Positions 8,864 to 17,632 of a stretch of 64,000 bases of DNA are shown here, piece after piece. The DNA is from Methylotenera_A sp049687015. GTDB taxonomy: Bacteria; Pseudomonadota; Gammaproteobacteria; Burkholderiales; Methylophilaceae. The notes below the pieces were generated by a model, which had not been told where the DNA came from, searched no databases, and saw nothing but the letters and a program-made list of their open reading frames with translations. Every line of letters starts with the position of its first letter. Position 1 is the stretch's first letter. The stretch spans positions 12,787 through 76,786 of the forward strand of contig JBAVIP010000037.1 of NCBI GenBank assembly GCA_049687015.1, in the 5' to 3' direction. The translations under genes and the position numbers were made by a program.

Positions 8864-9516
8864 GGCAACAACCAATCGTTATTTTGCGCCAAAGCTTCGC
8901 TGATTCTTTTCCAGCGGACTGCATTGGTGGAATCGATCTGATTGGCACCAGTTTCTACCAAACAACCACCACGCTCAATACTGCTGTCTTCCTGGATCTG
9001 CCAATGCTGGCTGGATATTTCTTCAGCCAGATACTCACGCAACATCTGCGCATCTTCATGATGCACCAGAATTCTGGCTGGTTTCTGGACATAGGGAAGG
9101 TAATGAATCGCATCCATGACCACCGGCAACACCATCGCATGATCTACGTCCAGCTTGACTTTCAGCATGGCTTTTGCAATATCCAGCGCCAATGACAACA
9201 CATCATCTGCAATCAGCTCATCTGATTTTTCAAGTGCTTCGCTAAAAGCTGCCATTAGTTTAAGAAAACTCTGCTTATCCTCATAAGCAGCCTCCCTCGC
9301 CTTTGCCATGCCGACGGCAAATCCTTCCTGCATGCCTTTGGCGTAAGCCTCTTTGCGCACAGCATCCAGAATCTGCGAGACCGTTTCGGCGCTAGCAGCA
9401 TTTTCTTTCTTTTTCGGTTTATTGCTGCCGATACCTTGGTCGCCTTCGGCAAACGATGACATCTGCCATCTTTCGTAGGCAGTTTGCTGTTCTTTGGGGG
9501 TAGCCAGATTAGCCAT
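8860..9516 (-). CDS. fliH: Flagellar assembly protein FliH
   Basis: Negative regulator and stalk-like partner of the FliI ATPase, also docking to FliN. About 218 residues. The middle holds an Ala/Lys-rich helix with GMQEGFAVGMAKAREAAYEDKQSF. The C-terminal FliH/V-ATPase E-like domain follows (IADDVLSLALDIAKAMLKVKLDVD and SIERGGCLVETGANQIDSTNAVRWKRI). The ATG at 9516 has AAAGG upstream; a GTG at 9525 is an alternative. It is translationally coupled to fliI by an ATGA overlap. Confidence 0.93.
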   Translation of the reverse strand: MANLATPKEQQTAYERWQMSSFAEGDQGIGSNKPKKKENAASAETVSQILDAVRKEAYAKGMQEGFAVGMAKAREAAYEDKQSFLKLMAAFSEALEKSDELIADDVLSLALDIAKAMLKVKLDVDHAMVLPVVMDAIHYLPYVQKPARILVHHEDAQMLREYLAEEISSQHWQIQEDSSIERGGCLVETGANQIDSTNAVRWKRISEALAQNNDWLLP

Positions 9517-9527
9517 ATTGAGCACCT

Positions 9528-10526
9528 TTATACATATTGATCATCTCCACCTTTGCCAGCCAGCATGATCTGACCTTCATCCGCCAGTCTGCGAACGATT
9601 TGCAGGATTTGTTTCTGCTGCGCTTCCACTTCCGAAAGTTTGACCGGACCTTTTGCTTCCAGGTCTTCTTTCATCATTTCTGCGGCACGTGACGACATGT
9701 TCTTGAATATCTTGGCGCGTATTTCTTCGGTTGTGCCTTTAAGTGCAACAATCAGCGTTTCCGACTGCACTTCCTTCAGGATGACCTGGATCCCTTTGTC
9801 ATCGATATCCATGATGTTGTCGAATACAAACATCTGATCCATGATTTTCTGCGCCATCTCGTCATCGTAACTTTTCAGCCCTTCCATGACGCTGGCCTCG
9901 TTATCACCACTCATGAAGTTCATGATATCAGCCGCCACCTTAATGCCGCCCATGGTCTGTTTCTTGATGTTCTCGTTGCCTGTGAGCAGCTTGCTCATCA
10001 CGTCATTGAGTTCACGCAGGGCAATGGGCTTAACGCCGTCCAGCGTCGCAATACGCAGCATCACATCCTGCCGCAACCGGTCGGTAAAATGACCAAGCAC
10101 GGCCGAGGCCTGGTCTGGCTCCAGATGCACCAGAATAGTCGCGATAATCTGTGGGTGCTCGTTCTGGATAAACTCGGCAACAGTATGTGCATCCATCCAC
10201 TTCAAGGTGTCGATACCGCTTGACTCAGGTGACTGCAGAATACGGTTAAGCAGGCCGGATGCCTTATCCTCGCCAAGCGCCTTATTCAATACCGAACGGA
10301 TATACTCATCGGAATCAACGGCAAAATCGCTGCTTTGTCCGGCTTCTGTCAAAAATTCCGTTACCACGGTTTCTACCTGCTCCCGGCCTACCGATTTCAT
10401 CGTTGCCATAGCCTCGCCAAGCTTCTGCACTTCTTTCGGGCTGAGAAACTTCATCACTTCGGCAGCTTCATCTTCGCCCAGTGCAAGCATTAACACTGCA
10501 CTTCTCATTACACCAGTGTCACTCAT
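9528..10526 (-). CDS. fliG: Flagellar motor switch protein FliG
   Basis: C-ring protein that contacts both the MS ring (FliF) and the MotA stator, transmitting torque. Its 332 residues are the normal length. It has N, middle and C armadillo-like domains; the EHPQIIATILVHLEPDQASAVLGHF stretch of the middle domain is diagnostic. The C-terminal torque helix with charged residues (EVQSETLIVALKGTTEEIRAKIFKNMSSRAAEMMKEDLE) is present. It lies six bases after the fliF stop. Confidence 0.97.
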   Translation of the reverse strand: MSDTGVMRSAVLMLALGEDEAAEVMKFLSPKEVQKLGEAMATMKSVGREQVETVVTEFLTEAGQSSDFAVDSDEYIRSVLNKALGEDKASGLLNRILQSPESSGIDTLKWMDAHTVAEFIQNEHPQIIATILVHLEPDQASAVLGHFTDRLRQDVMLRIATLDGVKPIALRELNDVMSKLLTGNENIKKQTMGGIKVAADIMNFMSGDNEASVMEGLKSYDDEMAQKIMDQMFVFDNIMDIDDKGIQVILKEVQSETLIVALKGTTEEIRAKIFKNMSSRAAEMMKEDLEAKGPVKLSEVEAQQKQILQIVRRLADEGQIMLAGKGGDDQYV

Positions 10527-10531
10527 TTTCT

Positions 10532-12175
10532 TTATCCGTTCCCGTTCGTCCAGTTAGCGACCACGTTCGCAACCATGCGTGGATTCTCTTTTGCCATTTG
10601 TTTGGCCGTGACCAGATTCTGATCAAATGCCGGAGCCGCCAGTTTAGCCTGCCCGCTGCTCAGATTCACGATGGCATCTTCACCATCTGGCGCATTCAGC
10701 GATTTTGGGGATGCAGTCATCAATTTATTCAGTATGGGTTTCAAGGCGCGGGAATAAAGCATGAACAACACCACAATCCCCACAATAAAACGCAAGGCGT
10801 CTTTGGCGTACTCAATCGTTTCCGGATTCTTCCATAACGGCACTTCTGGCATGATTTCTGCCGGTTCACCGGCAAATGAACTGTTCACTACGGTCAATGA
10901 ATCACCACGTTCTTTATTAAAGCCCATCGCCTGCATCGCCAAATCGTTGATCTGCTGCTTCTCGGCGACGGTCAATGGGCGATAGGTCACTTTGCCTTTT
11001 TTATCCACAACCGGCATGTTGTTCACCACCACTGCAACATTCAGGCGCTTGATGCCGCCCATTGCCTGCTGCACATAACGCACGGTCTTGTCTACCTCGT
11101 AATTGGTGGTTACATTCTTTTGGCTATCTACCGGCACTGCCGCTGTAGCCGTACCCGCTGCTGCTTCTGTTCCAGCAGGCGCTGTGATTGGCGCGGTAGC
11201 GTTTGCGGGAGGCTGGTTCGACAAGGCTCCAGGCACGCCGCTAGCAGCACCGTTGCCATTGCTGCTCAGTGATTCATTGCTCTGCATGCTCCGCACAACC
11301 ACATCTTCGGGTTTCTGATTCGGCTTGTAGGTTTCCGCGGCCTGCTCAAGACTTGAGAAATCGATTTCCGCACTCGCTTCCGCGCGTACGTTCTTGGCAC
11401 CAACGATGGGTGTAATGATAGATTCAACGCGCTTGGCAATGCTCTGCTGTATATCATCCACATACTTAAGCTGTGTCGGGTCCAGATTATTAGCACCCAT
11501 TTTTTTGGAAGTGTCTGAAAGCAGGTTACCGTTCTGGTCCACCACCGTTACATTAGCTGCGGGCAAATCAGGCACGCTGCTGGCCACCAGATGCACCACA
11601 GCACCCACCTGCTGCGCATCCAGGCTGCGGCCTGCACGCAGATTCAACAACACGGAGGCAGTCGGTTTTTGCTGATCTCGTACAAAGACTGAGGCTTTAG
11701 GGATTGCAAGATGGATTCTCGCCACTTCCACCGCACCGATTGACTGGATGCTGCGTTCCAGTTCACCTTCCAGCGCGCGCTGGAAATTGACCTGTTCCAC
11801 AAATTGCGAAACGCCGAATTTCTGATTCTCTAAAATCTCAAACCCGATGTTGCCGCCTTTAGGCAGGCCGTCTGAGGCCAGTTTCAAACGCGCCTGATGC
11901 ACCTGAGCAGCCGGGACAAGAATCGCGGTGCCGCTCTCGGAGAATTTAAAAGGCACATTCATCTTCTCTAGCGCCGCCACGATTGAGCCGCCATCTTTAT
12001 CGGAATAGTTTGAGAACAACACGCGGTAATCCGGCTGCTGGCTCCATAGCCAGAACACCGCCATCACCGCAATCACGGCGGCTACGCCCGCCAATAATAG
12101 CAACTTGTTGCCCATTTGAGAGACAGATCCCATCGTACCTCCACCAGTTAAGACCGCATCAGCTGTTGCCGCCAT
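10532..12175 (-). CDS. fliF: Flagellar MS-ring protein FliF
   Basis: Forms the inner-membrane MS ring on which the flagellum is built. About 547 residues: a membrane helix near the N-terminus (KLLLLAGVAAVIAVMAVFWLW), ring-building motifs in the periplasmic part (for example ALEGELERSIQSIGAVEVARIHLAIPKASVFVRDQQKPTASVLL), an Ala/Pro/Thr-rich linker near 320-350, a second membrane helix (ALRFIVGIVVLFMLYS) and a C-terminal FliG-binding tail. The ATG at 12175 has AAAGGA six bases upstream; an upstream TTG at 12202 is less likely. First gene of the leftward series. Confidence 0.97.
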   Translation of the reverse strand: MAATADAVLTGGGTMGSVSQMGNKLLLLAGVAAVIAVMAVFWLWSQQPDYRVLFSNYSDKDGGSIVAALEKMNVPFKFSESGTAILVPAAQVHQARLKLASDGLPKGGNIGFEILENQKFGVSQFVEQVNFQRALEGELERSIQSIGAVEVARIHLAIPKASVFVRDQQKPTASVLLNLRAGRSLDAQQVGAVVHLVASSVPDLPAANVTVVDQNGNLLSDTSKKMGANNLDPTQLKYVDDIQQSIAKRVESIITPIVGAKNVRAEASAEIDFSSLEQAAETYKPNQKPEDVVVRSMQSNESLSSNGNGAASGVPGALSNQPPANATAPITAPAGTEAAAGTATAAVPVDSQKNVTTNYEVDKTVRYVQQAMGGIKRLNVAVVVNNMPVVDKKGKVTYRPLTVAEKQQINDLAMQAMGFNKERGDSLTVVNSSFAGEPAEIMPEVPLWKNPETIEYAKDALRFIVGIVVLFMLYSRALKPILNKLMTASPKSLNAPDGEDAIVNLSSGQAKLAAPAFDQNLVTAKQMAKENPRMVANVVANWTNGNG

Positions 12176-12436
12176 CACAATTCCTTTATTTGCATCTGCC
12201 AATTACTTCAGGTTCAGGTTTTTTATTTCACCGACTACGCTTCAATAATTACCTGCCCGACCGATTAGATACCATTATGCCGATTGCCTGGATTTTCAAA
12301 TTTAAGAATAGAGCAATTTTCATCGGCCTATTTGAGCGCTCGCGCTGGTCTTGAAGTGTTAAATTAGTCATCAGTGACAATTTGTTCTAATTAACAAACC
12401 AGCTATTAATGTTCTAAGAGGAAATGGAGGTAACCC
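12176..12436. promoter_or_regulatory. fliF/fliE divergent control region
   Basis: This AT-rich stretch separates two divergent flagellar transcription units and must carry promoters for both. I looked for sigma-54 (GG-N10-GC) and sigma-28 (TAAA-N15-GCCGATAA) elements. GCCGAT occurs twice, once on each strand (about 12279 on plus and about 12327 on minus), but neither has a convincing -35. The promoter type is therefore unresolved. Confidence 0.4.
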
Positions 12437-12799
12437 ATGAAAGCAGGTGGAATTGATTCAAGCAGAATAGAATCTATGCTTGCACAGCTAAAAGCCGCGG
12501 CGCAGCGCCCGCAGAATGATGCTGTCGCTGGATTGGGCTCTTCTGCTGGCATCCAGAACACCCAAAGTGCCTCGAAGGTTAATTTTTCAGATGCACTGAA
12601 AGCGTCACTTGATCAGGTCAATCAGGTGCAGGTCAATGCCGAAACGTTGGGGAAAAATTTCGCCATGGGCGATGACAGCGTAAGCCTTTCTGACGTAATG
12701 ATTGCCGGGCAAAAAGCCAACATCTCGTTTCAGGCAACGGTACAGGTGCGTAACAAGCTGGTATCTGCCTATCACGACATCATGAATATGCAGGTTTAG
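12437..12799 (+). CDS. fliE: Flagellar hook-basal body protein FliE
   Basis: Proximal rod/MS-ring junction protein, exported early by the flagellar type III system. It has 120 residues, ending with the family signature VMIAGQKANISFQATVQVRNKLVSAYHDIMNMQV. The central SVSLSDVMIAGQKA region and the QVNQVQVNAETLGKNFAMGDD helix fit FliE. It has a strong GGAGG site before the ATG. It points away from fliF, so a shared control region of about 260 bases lies between them. Confidence 0.95.
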   Translation: MKAGGIDSSRIESMLAQLKAAAQRPQNDAVAGLGSSAGIQNTQSASKVNFSDALKASLDQVNQVQVNAETLGKNFAMGDDSVSLSDVMIAGQKANISFQATVQVRNKLVSAYHDIMNMQV

Positions 12800-12880
12800 C
12801 TAAAAATATGCCCTGAAAGGCGCATGGATATTGCCTGCCAGAGCATCTGATTATATGTTTTTTTATTGATCATTAAGATG

Positions 12881-12960
12881 TTGTAGGGCGTCAATAAGCG
12901 AAGCGCATTGCGCCGAAAGTAAGATTTTTCATGCGGCGGATTACGTAAACTAATCCGCGG
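12881..12960. repeat. REP-like double hairpin downstream of fliE
   Basis: Two adjacent imperfect palindromes. At 12887-12914, GGCG(T)CAAT pairs with ATTGCGCC. At 12936-12958, GCGGATTA pairs with TAATCCGC around a seven-base loop. The leader TTGTAGGGCG and the internal AAGCGAAGCGC are typical of short interspersed palindromic repeats seen in many proteobacteria. No other copy was recognised in this window. Confidence 0.6.
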
Positions 12961-13006
12961 TCTGTTCCCTATTGTTATTTTTTCAGTTTACCGATAAATA
13001 TCCATG

Positions 13007-13219
13007 CTACTTGCGGACAAAAAGCAGGATTACCCCAGCCACTATCGCTCCCACACCTACCCAGACGGGGATGTTTACCGTTTCCTTATCCTTGATTGAC
13101 AATTCTATCGGCCCCAGTTTTGCCTGATGCGTTTCCTTGGTATAAGTGAAACTGCCATACGCCAACCCCAAGCCTCCTGCCACGATTAGTGCGATTGCTA
13201 ACATTTTGACCGCGTTCAT
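13007..13219 (-). CDS. Small two-helix membrane protein, unknown function
   Basis: A 70-residue protein with two hydrophobic segments: residues 5-24 (KMLAIALIVAGGLGLAYGSF) and 50-68 (PVWVGVGAIVAGVILLFVR). A short soluble loop (TKETHQAKLGPIELSIKDKE) lies between them. GGAG nine bases before the ATG supports the start. It clusters with two other small leftward envelope genes (13339-13485 and 13527-13838), which hints at a shared envelope or stress role. I do not recognise the family. Confidence 0.75.
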   Translation of the reverse strand: MNAVKMLAIALIVAGGLGLAYGSFTYTKETHQAKLGPIELSIKDKETVNIPVWVGVGAIVAGVILLFVRK

Positions 13220-13338
13220 TTCATTTTCTCCGGTAGAGATATGCTTGATATTGGGAACGGGTAACCTGGCAATATAGAAACAGTGAACAACCGAACCGCT
13301 TTACCAAGCCGCCTCGCTTCATAAAAAATCAAGCGTCG

Positions 13339-13485
13339 TTACAGTCGTCGACCCTGAATTACACGCACCAATATCACCACAATCGCGATGACCAGAAGAA
13401 TGTGAATAAGTCCACCCATGGTATACGCTGAAACCAAACCAAGCGCCCAGAGGACAATCAAGATAATTGCAATAGTTTCAAGCAT
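13339..13485 (-). CDS. 48-residue lmo0937-type membrane protein
   Basis: A short gene below common length cut-offs. ATG at 13485-13483, stop TAA at 13341-13339, with an AGGAGAAAAAA ribosome binding site directly upstream. The product begins MLETIAIILIVLWALGLVSA and ends VIQGRRL. It has two hydrophobic helices separated by YTMGG, as in the lmo0937 family of tiny membrane proteins (family assignment from memory). Such proteins are often next to stress-related envelope genes; here it lies between another small membrane protein and a BON-domain lipoprotein. Confidence 0.8.
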   Translation of the reverse strand: MLETIAIILIVLWALGLVSAYTMGGLIHILLVIAIVVILVRVIQGRRL

Positions 13486-13526
13486 TTTTTTCTCCTAAAC
13501 ATGACAAGCCGTTTTAGTGCTGATTG

Positions 13527-13838
13527 TTACTTAAGCCGCATGTCATTCTTGACGGATGTTACACCCTTAACGCTACGAGCTACTTCTACCGCCTTATTAA
13601 TATCGGCTTCTGAATTGACGAAGCCACTCAACTGAACCACACCCTTGAAGGTTTCGACGTATATTTCAGCAGATTTTAATGAAGCTTCATTGAGCACTGC
13701 CGCCTTTACCTTTGTCGTAATAACGGTATCGTCAACGTATTCCCCTGTACCAGATTGCTTGGACGTTGAGGCGCACCCCAGCACCGCGGCAAACATGACA
13801 GCAAGGATAATTGTGGAAATATATTTAAGTAGTTTCAT
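13527..13838 (-). CDS. BON-domain lipoprotein
   Basis: Predicted periplasmic lipoprotein of 103 residues. The start ATG at 13838 has GGGAG upstream; the frame stays open to 13910, but the internal start gives a clean lipoprotein signal (MKLLKYISTIILAVMFAAVLGC, with the cysteine at residue 22). The mature part is one BON domain (DDTVITTKVKAAVLNEASLKSAEIYVETFKGVVQLSGFV, ending VARSVKGVTSVKNDMRLK), related to OsmY, and thought to bind membranes or polymers. It is probably stress-induced along with its small neighbours. Confidence 0.88.
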   Translation of the reverse strand: MKLLKYISTIILAVMFAAVLGCASTSKQSGTGEYVDDTVITTKVKAAVLNEASLKSAEIYVETFKGVVQLSGFVNSEADINKAVEVARSVKGVTSVKNDMRLK

Positions 13839-14167
13839 AGCTGTACTCCCCATATCAATTAAAAAAGGTAATTGCAAGCTATTGAAGTTCTTAGCGATAC
13901 TGCTCAACATGATCCTTAAACTTCGAGATCTTCGCTATGCCAGTTCACATTTGTGTAGTCAGCACGCTCAGCCACTAGAAACTCGAATGTTGCTGACTTG
14001 CCAAAAACGTTAGCTTAAGGCTAGCTTACCCCCCCGCTATCCCAGTCTATAAGGGTATACCCTTATAAGAATAATAGGTGGCAGACCACGTTTTTAAATC
14101 ATTGCCAAAGGTTTGTTTGAGTTGTGGCTTCATTTGGATTGAACTATAACTTACGCAATCTGGTTAT

Positions 14168-14475
14168 TTGCGACAAATGGTGTGTTTGATGATGCAACCA
14201 CTTGATACCTATACGTTTTCAGCACAAAGTTATCACCCAAAAGAACAAGTATTCGACCTGAAAATTAACGATAAAGCCAAAGCCTACCCATTTGCGGAAT
14301 TGGCAAAAGGTTTCAAACAAAATTTCGTAGAAATTAAAGACGAGACTGATAGACAAGCGATTACAATATGTTTTGATAAGAACATAAAGTTGCATGGGTG
14401 TTTGATGCACAAGGCAAACAAGTTGCCAACGTAACCTCTTCTGGCTTGCCTGATAAACATTTAACCCGCAAGTGA
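14168..14475 (+). pseudogene. Decayed DUF3179-like gene fragment
   Basis: An open frame at 14168-14434 encodes YTFSAQSYHPKEQVFDLKIN, then DKAKAYPFAELAKG, resembling the C-terminal part of DUF3179-type proteins. Near 14385 the similarity moves to another frame, which reads KVAWVFDAQGKQVANVTSSG and stops at 14473-14475. A frameshift plus loss of the N-terminal part indicates decay. No ribosome binding site precedes the first ATG. The family call is from memory of the KAYPF motif and is tentative; the frame break is seen directly. Confidence 0.5.
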
Positions 14476-14511
14476 CTGTTTACCGCGATTAGTAATTAAA
14501 AAGGAGACATC

Positions 14512-15531
14512 ATGAACAAACTCAGCCTGGCTCAGTTCCTTATCGAGGAACAACAGCGTGGTCACGACTCCACGGCTGAGCTTGCACCATTACTTGAAGA
14601 CGTTGCAGTTGCATGCAAAGAAATTTCTGTCGCAATTAACCAAGGTGCGCTACAAGGCACGATGGGTAGCCTGGATGCACAAAACGTACAGGGTGAAACG
14701 CAAAAACAGCTCGATGTGATTTGTAATGACATTTTCATTGCCGCAAATAGCAAGCGCGGACATATTGCCGGCATGGTGTCGGAGGAGCTTGAGCAGCCTA
14801 ATATTCCTCCGCAGCAATCTGCCCATGACAAAAAATATCTGTTAGTGTTTGATCCGCTGGATGGCTCATCCAATGTCAATGTCAATATTTCAGTCGGCAC
14901 GATTTTTTCTGTGTTTCGCTGCCCCGCTGGTATAACTCAGCCGCAAGCAGGCGATTTTTTGCAAGCAGGCAAGCAGCAAATCTGTGCGGGGTACGCACTA
15001 TACGGCACCTCTACTATTCTGGTGTTTACCACAGGACATGGTGTACATGGTTTTACTTTGGACGTTGAAACAAATACCTTTTTTCTCACCCACCCCAGCA
15101 TGCAGATTGCCACCGACACCAATGAATTTGCCATCAATATGTCTAACTACCGCTTTTGGCAGATACCCATGCAACGTTACATTGATGAGTGCCTGCAAGG
15201 CAAAGAAGGTGTACGCGGTAAAGACTTTAACATGCGCTGGGTGGCCTCGATGGTGGCAGAAATTCACCGTATTTTGGTGCGTGGCGGCGTATTCATGTAC
15301 CCGATTGATAGCAAAATCAAACAACAAGGTGGCAAGTTGCGCATGCTCTACGAGGCCAACCCGATGAGTTTCATTGTTGAGCAGGCTGGCGGCGCATCTT
15401 CAACTGGTTATGAAAATATAATGAACGTTACACCAACCGCTTTGCATCAGCGCATTGGCGTGATTATGGGCTCAAAAAACGAAGTGGGTAAAGTAGTTGG
15501 CTATCATCATGCGCACCCTGTTGAAATCTAA
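14512..15531 (+). CDS. fbp: Class I fructose-1,6-bisphosphatase
   Basis: Hydrolyses fructose-1,6-bisphosphate to fructose-6-phosphate for gluconeogenesis, or for regenerating C1-acceptor sugars in a methylotroph; cytoplasmic. 339 residues. Motifs: the metal site FDPLDGSSNVNVNISVGTIFSVF (about 115-137), GYALYGTSTILVFTTG, and the C-terminal GGKLRMLYEANPMSFIVEQAGG. AAGGAG lies a few bases before the ATG. It stands upstream of fba and tpiA, consistent with a sugar-phosphate cluster, although more than 200 bases separate it from fba. Confidence 0.96.
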   Translation: MNKLSLAQFLIEEQQRGHDSTAELAPLLEDVAVACKEISVAINQGALQGTMGSLDAQNVQGETQKQLDVICNDIFIAANSKRGHIAGMVSEELEQPNIPPQQSAHDKKYLLVFDPLDGSSNVNVNISVGTIFSVFRCPAGITQPQAGDFLQAGKQQICAGYALYGTSTILVFTTGHGVHGFTLDVETNTFFLTHPSMQIATDTNEFAINMSNYRFWQIPMQRYIDECLQGKEGVRGKDFNMRWVASMVAEIHRILVRGGVFMYPIDSKIKQQGGKLRMLYEANPMSFIVEQAGGASSTGYENIMNVTPTALHQRIGVIMGSKNEVGKVVGYHHAHPVEI

Positions 15532-15618
15532 AAGGCAGTAATAAGTTAAATCAATCTGGTCTTCCCTACGATTTAGTAGGCAAATGATAATGTCCAAAAT
15601 TGATGAGGGGAGGTTAAA

Positions 15619-15726
15619 ATGGATATATCTCGGGGTAATGTTGTCATGACGCTTATACCCTGCGCGATCTTGATACATGGCAAATCTCAAACTTGTTCAC
15701 GTAAATGTAAAAATAAAACCGAATAA
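15619..15726 (+). CDS. Candidate 35-codon ORF upstream of fba
   Basis: An ATG at 15619 follows an unusually strong GGGGAGG ribosome binding site at six bases. The 35-residue frame (MDISRGNVVMTLIPCAILIH at its start) has three cysteines and a basic C-terminus, and stops 29 bases before the fba start. It could be a leader peptide, a small protein or chance. I recognise no family, and the only support is the ribosome binding site and the position. Confidence 0.25.
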   Translation: MDISRGNVVMTLIPCAILIHGKSQTCSRKCKNKTE

Positions 15727-15755
15727 TTATTTCATTCAATTAAGAGAATAACATC

Positions 15756-16826
15756 ATGGCACTCGTCTCATTGCGTCAATTGCTAGATCACGCTGCCGAA
15801 CATGACTACGGTCTGGCGGCTTTCAATGTTAATAATATGGAACAGGTGCACGCCATCATGCAGGCAGCCGATGCGGTGAATAGCCCGGTGATACTGCAAG
15901 GCTCGGCTGGCGCGCGCAAATACGCAGGGGAAGCTTTTTTGCGCCATCTGGTATTGGCTGCTATTGAGTCTTACCCGCACATTCCCGTTGTGATGCATCA
16001 GGATCACGGCCCATCGCCAGCTGTGTGTATCCAAGCCATGCGCTCTGGCTTTTCCAGCGTGATGATGGACGGCTCGATGCTGGAGGATGCTAAAACGCCT
16101 TCCAGCTATCAGTACAATGTCGAAGTCACCAGAAAAGTGGTTGAAATCGCACATGCTATCGGTGTATCGGTTGAAGGCGAACTTGGCGTACTGGGTTCTT
16201 TGGAGTCAGGACTGGCGGGCGAAGAAGACGGCTCTGGCGCAACCGGCGTATTAACGCGTTCACAATTACTCACTGATCCTGAAGAGGCTGCAGACTTTGT
16301 ACGGCAAACGGGCGTAGATGCACTGGCGATTGCCATTGGCACTTCGCACGGCGCCTATAAATTCACGCATCCGCCCACCGGCAAAACACTGGCGATTAGC
16401 CGCATCAAAGAGATTCACGACCGCATTCCCAATACGCATCTGGTCATGCACGGCTCATCTTCTGTACCGCAAGAATGGCTGCACATCATCAATGAATATG
16501 GCGGCGATATGGGCGAGACTTATGGTGTGCCGGTGGAAGAAATCATCGAAGGCATCAAGCACGGCGTGCGCAAAGTCAATATTGATACCGACCTGCGCAT
16601 GGCTTCGGCTGGTGCTGTACGCAAATACCTGGACGAAAACAAAAAAGAGTTTGATCCGCGAAAATTTCTTAACGCCGCTACAATCGCTATGCGCGACATT
16701 TGCAAAGCGCGTTATGAGGCGTTTGGTTCTGCCGGACAGGCCGGCAAGATCAAGCCCATCCCCTGTGAGAGCATGGCTGAGCGCTATAAAACTGGCGAGT
16801 TGCAGGCTATTGTCAAAGCACTATAA
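15756..16826 (+). CDS. fba: Class II fructose-bisphosphate aldolase, Calvin subtype
   Basis: Zinc-dependent aldolase that cleaves or forms fructose-1,6-bisphosphate (and possibly sedoheptulose bisphosphate). 356 residues. The zinc histidine lies in VVMHQDHGPS (about residue 80). EGELGVLGSLESG and the phosphate-binding NIDTDLRMASAGAVRKYL follow. The length and the LVMHGSSSVPQEW block fit the CbbA-type subclass found in autotrophs and methylotrophs. It is followed closely by tpiA (about 39 bases to the preferred start), suggesting one transcript. Confidence 0.96.
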   Translation: MALVSLRQLLDHAAEHDYGLAAFNVNNMEQVHAIMQAADAVNSPVILQGSAGARKYAGEAFLRHLVLAAIESYPHIPVVMHQDHGPSPAVCIQAMRSGFSSVMMDGSMLEDAKTPSSYQYNVEVTRKVVEIAHAIGVSVEGELGVLGSLESGLAGEEDGSGATGVLTRSQLLTDPEEAADFVRQTGVDALAIAIGTSHGAYKFTHPPTGKTLAISRIKEIHDRIPNTHLVMHGSSSVPQEWLHIINEYGGDMGETYGVPVEEIIEGIKHGVRKVNIDTDLRMASAGAVRKYLDENKKEFDPRKFLNAATIAMRDICKARYEAFGSAGQAGKIKPIPCESMAERYKTGELQAIVKAL

Positions 16827-16864
16827 AACCATGAATGACTAATAGAATAAAAAGGAATAACAAT

Positions 16865-17632
16865 ATGCGTCGTAAACTAGTGGTAGGCAACTGGAAAATG
16901 CATGGCGACATCAAAAGCAACCAGCTATTGCTTAATGATATTATCAACGGGTTGCGCGACTATAAAAATGCTGATTATGTCGTGTGCGTGCCGAACCCCT
17001 ATTTATTTCAAGCAAGAGAACTGCTTAAAAACACCAATATCGCCTGGGGTGGGCAGAACGTAAACCAGCACGAGCAAGGTGCTTTTACTGGCGCCGTTGC
17101 GCCGCACATGCTGACTGATCTAGGTTGCACTTATGTGCTGCTTGGCCACTCCGAGCGGCGCAACCTGTTTCATGAAACCAATCTGACGGCCGCCGCCAGA
17201 TTCGACGCAGCGATTAAAGCAGATTTGACCCCGGTATTATGTGTAGGCGAAACCCTGGCAGAACATGAGGCTGGCCTGACTGAGGTCATTGTCGCTAGCC
17301 AGATGGATGCAGTGATGGCGACACTTGGCGACAAGGAGTTTGCAAAAGCCATGCAGCTGAATATGGTGTTTGCCTACGAGCCGGTTTGGGCGATTGGCAC
17401 TGGCAAAACTGCTTCACCCGCTCATGCACAGGCTGTGCATGAGTTTATCCGGCACCGTATCGACAGGCGCAATAGCGATGCCGCAGCACATGTGCGCATT
17501 ATTTATGGCGGCAGTGTCAATTCCAAAAATGCCAAGGAATTATTTGCCATGCCTGATGTGGATGGCGGGCTGGTGGGCGGCGCATCACTCAAAGCCGATG
17601 AGTTTGTGGCGATTTGCCGACTGGCGAATTAG
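16865..17632 (+). CDS. tpiA: Triosephosphate isomerase
   Basis: Interconverts dihydroxyacetone phosphate and glyceraldehyde-3-phosphate. About 255 residues from the ATG at 16865, which has an AAGGA site and gives the canonical N-terminus MRRKLVVGNWKMHG. The frame also opens at 16835, but that start adds ten non-family residues. Motifs: catalytic His in VLLGHSERR, catalytic Glu in FAYEPVWAIGTGK, and phosphate-binding IIYGGSVNSKNAKEL and GGLVGGASLKADEF. It probably forms an operon with fba. Confidence 0.97.
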   Translation: MRRKLVVGNWKMHGDIKSNQLLLNDIINGLRDYKNADYVVCVPNPYLFQARELLKNTNIAWGGQNVNQHEQGAFTGAVAPHMLTDLGCTYVLLGHSERRNLFHETNLTAAARFDAAIKADLTPVLCVGETLAEHEAGLTEVIVASQMDAVMATLGDKEFAKAMQLNMVFAYEPVWAIGTGKTASPAHAQAVHEFIRHRIDRRNSDAAAHVRIIYGGSVNSKNAKELFAMPDVDGGLVGGASLKADEFVAICRLAN

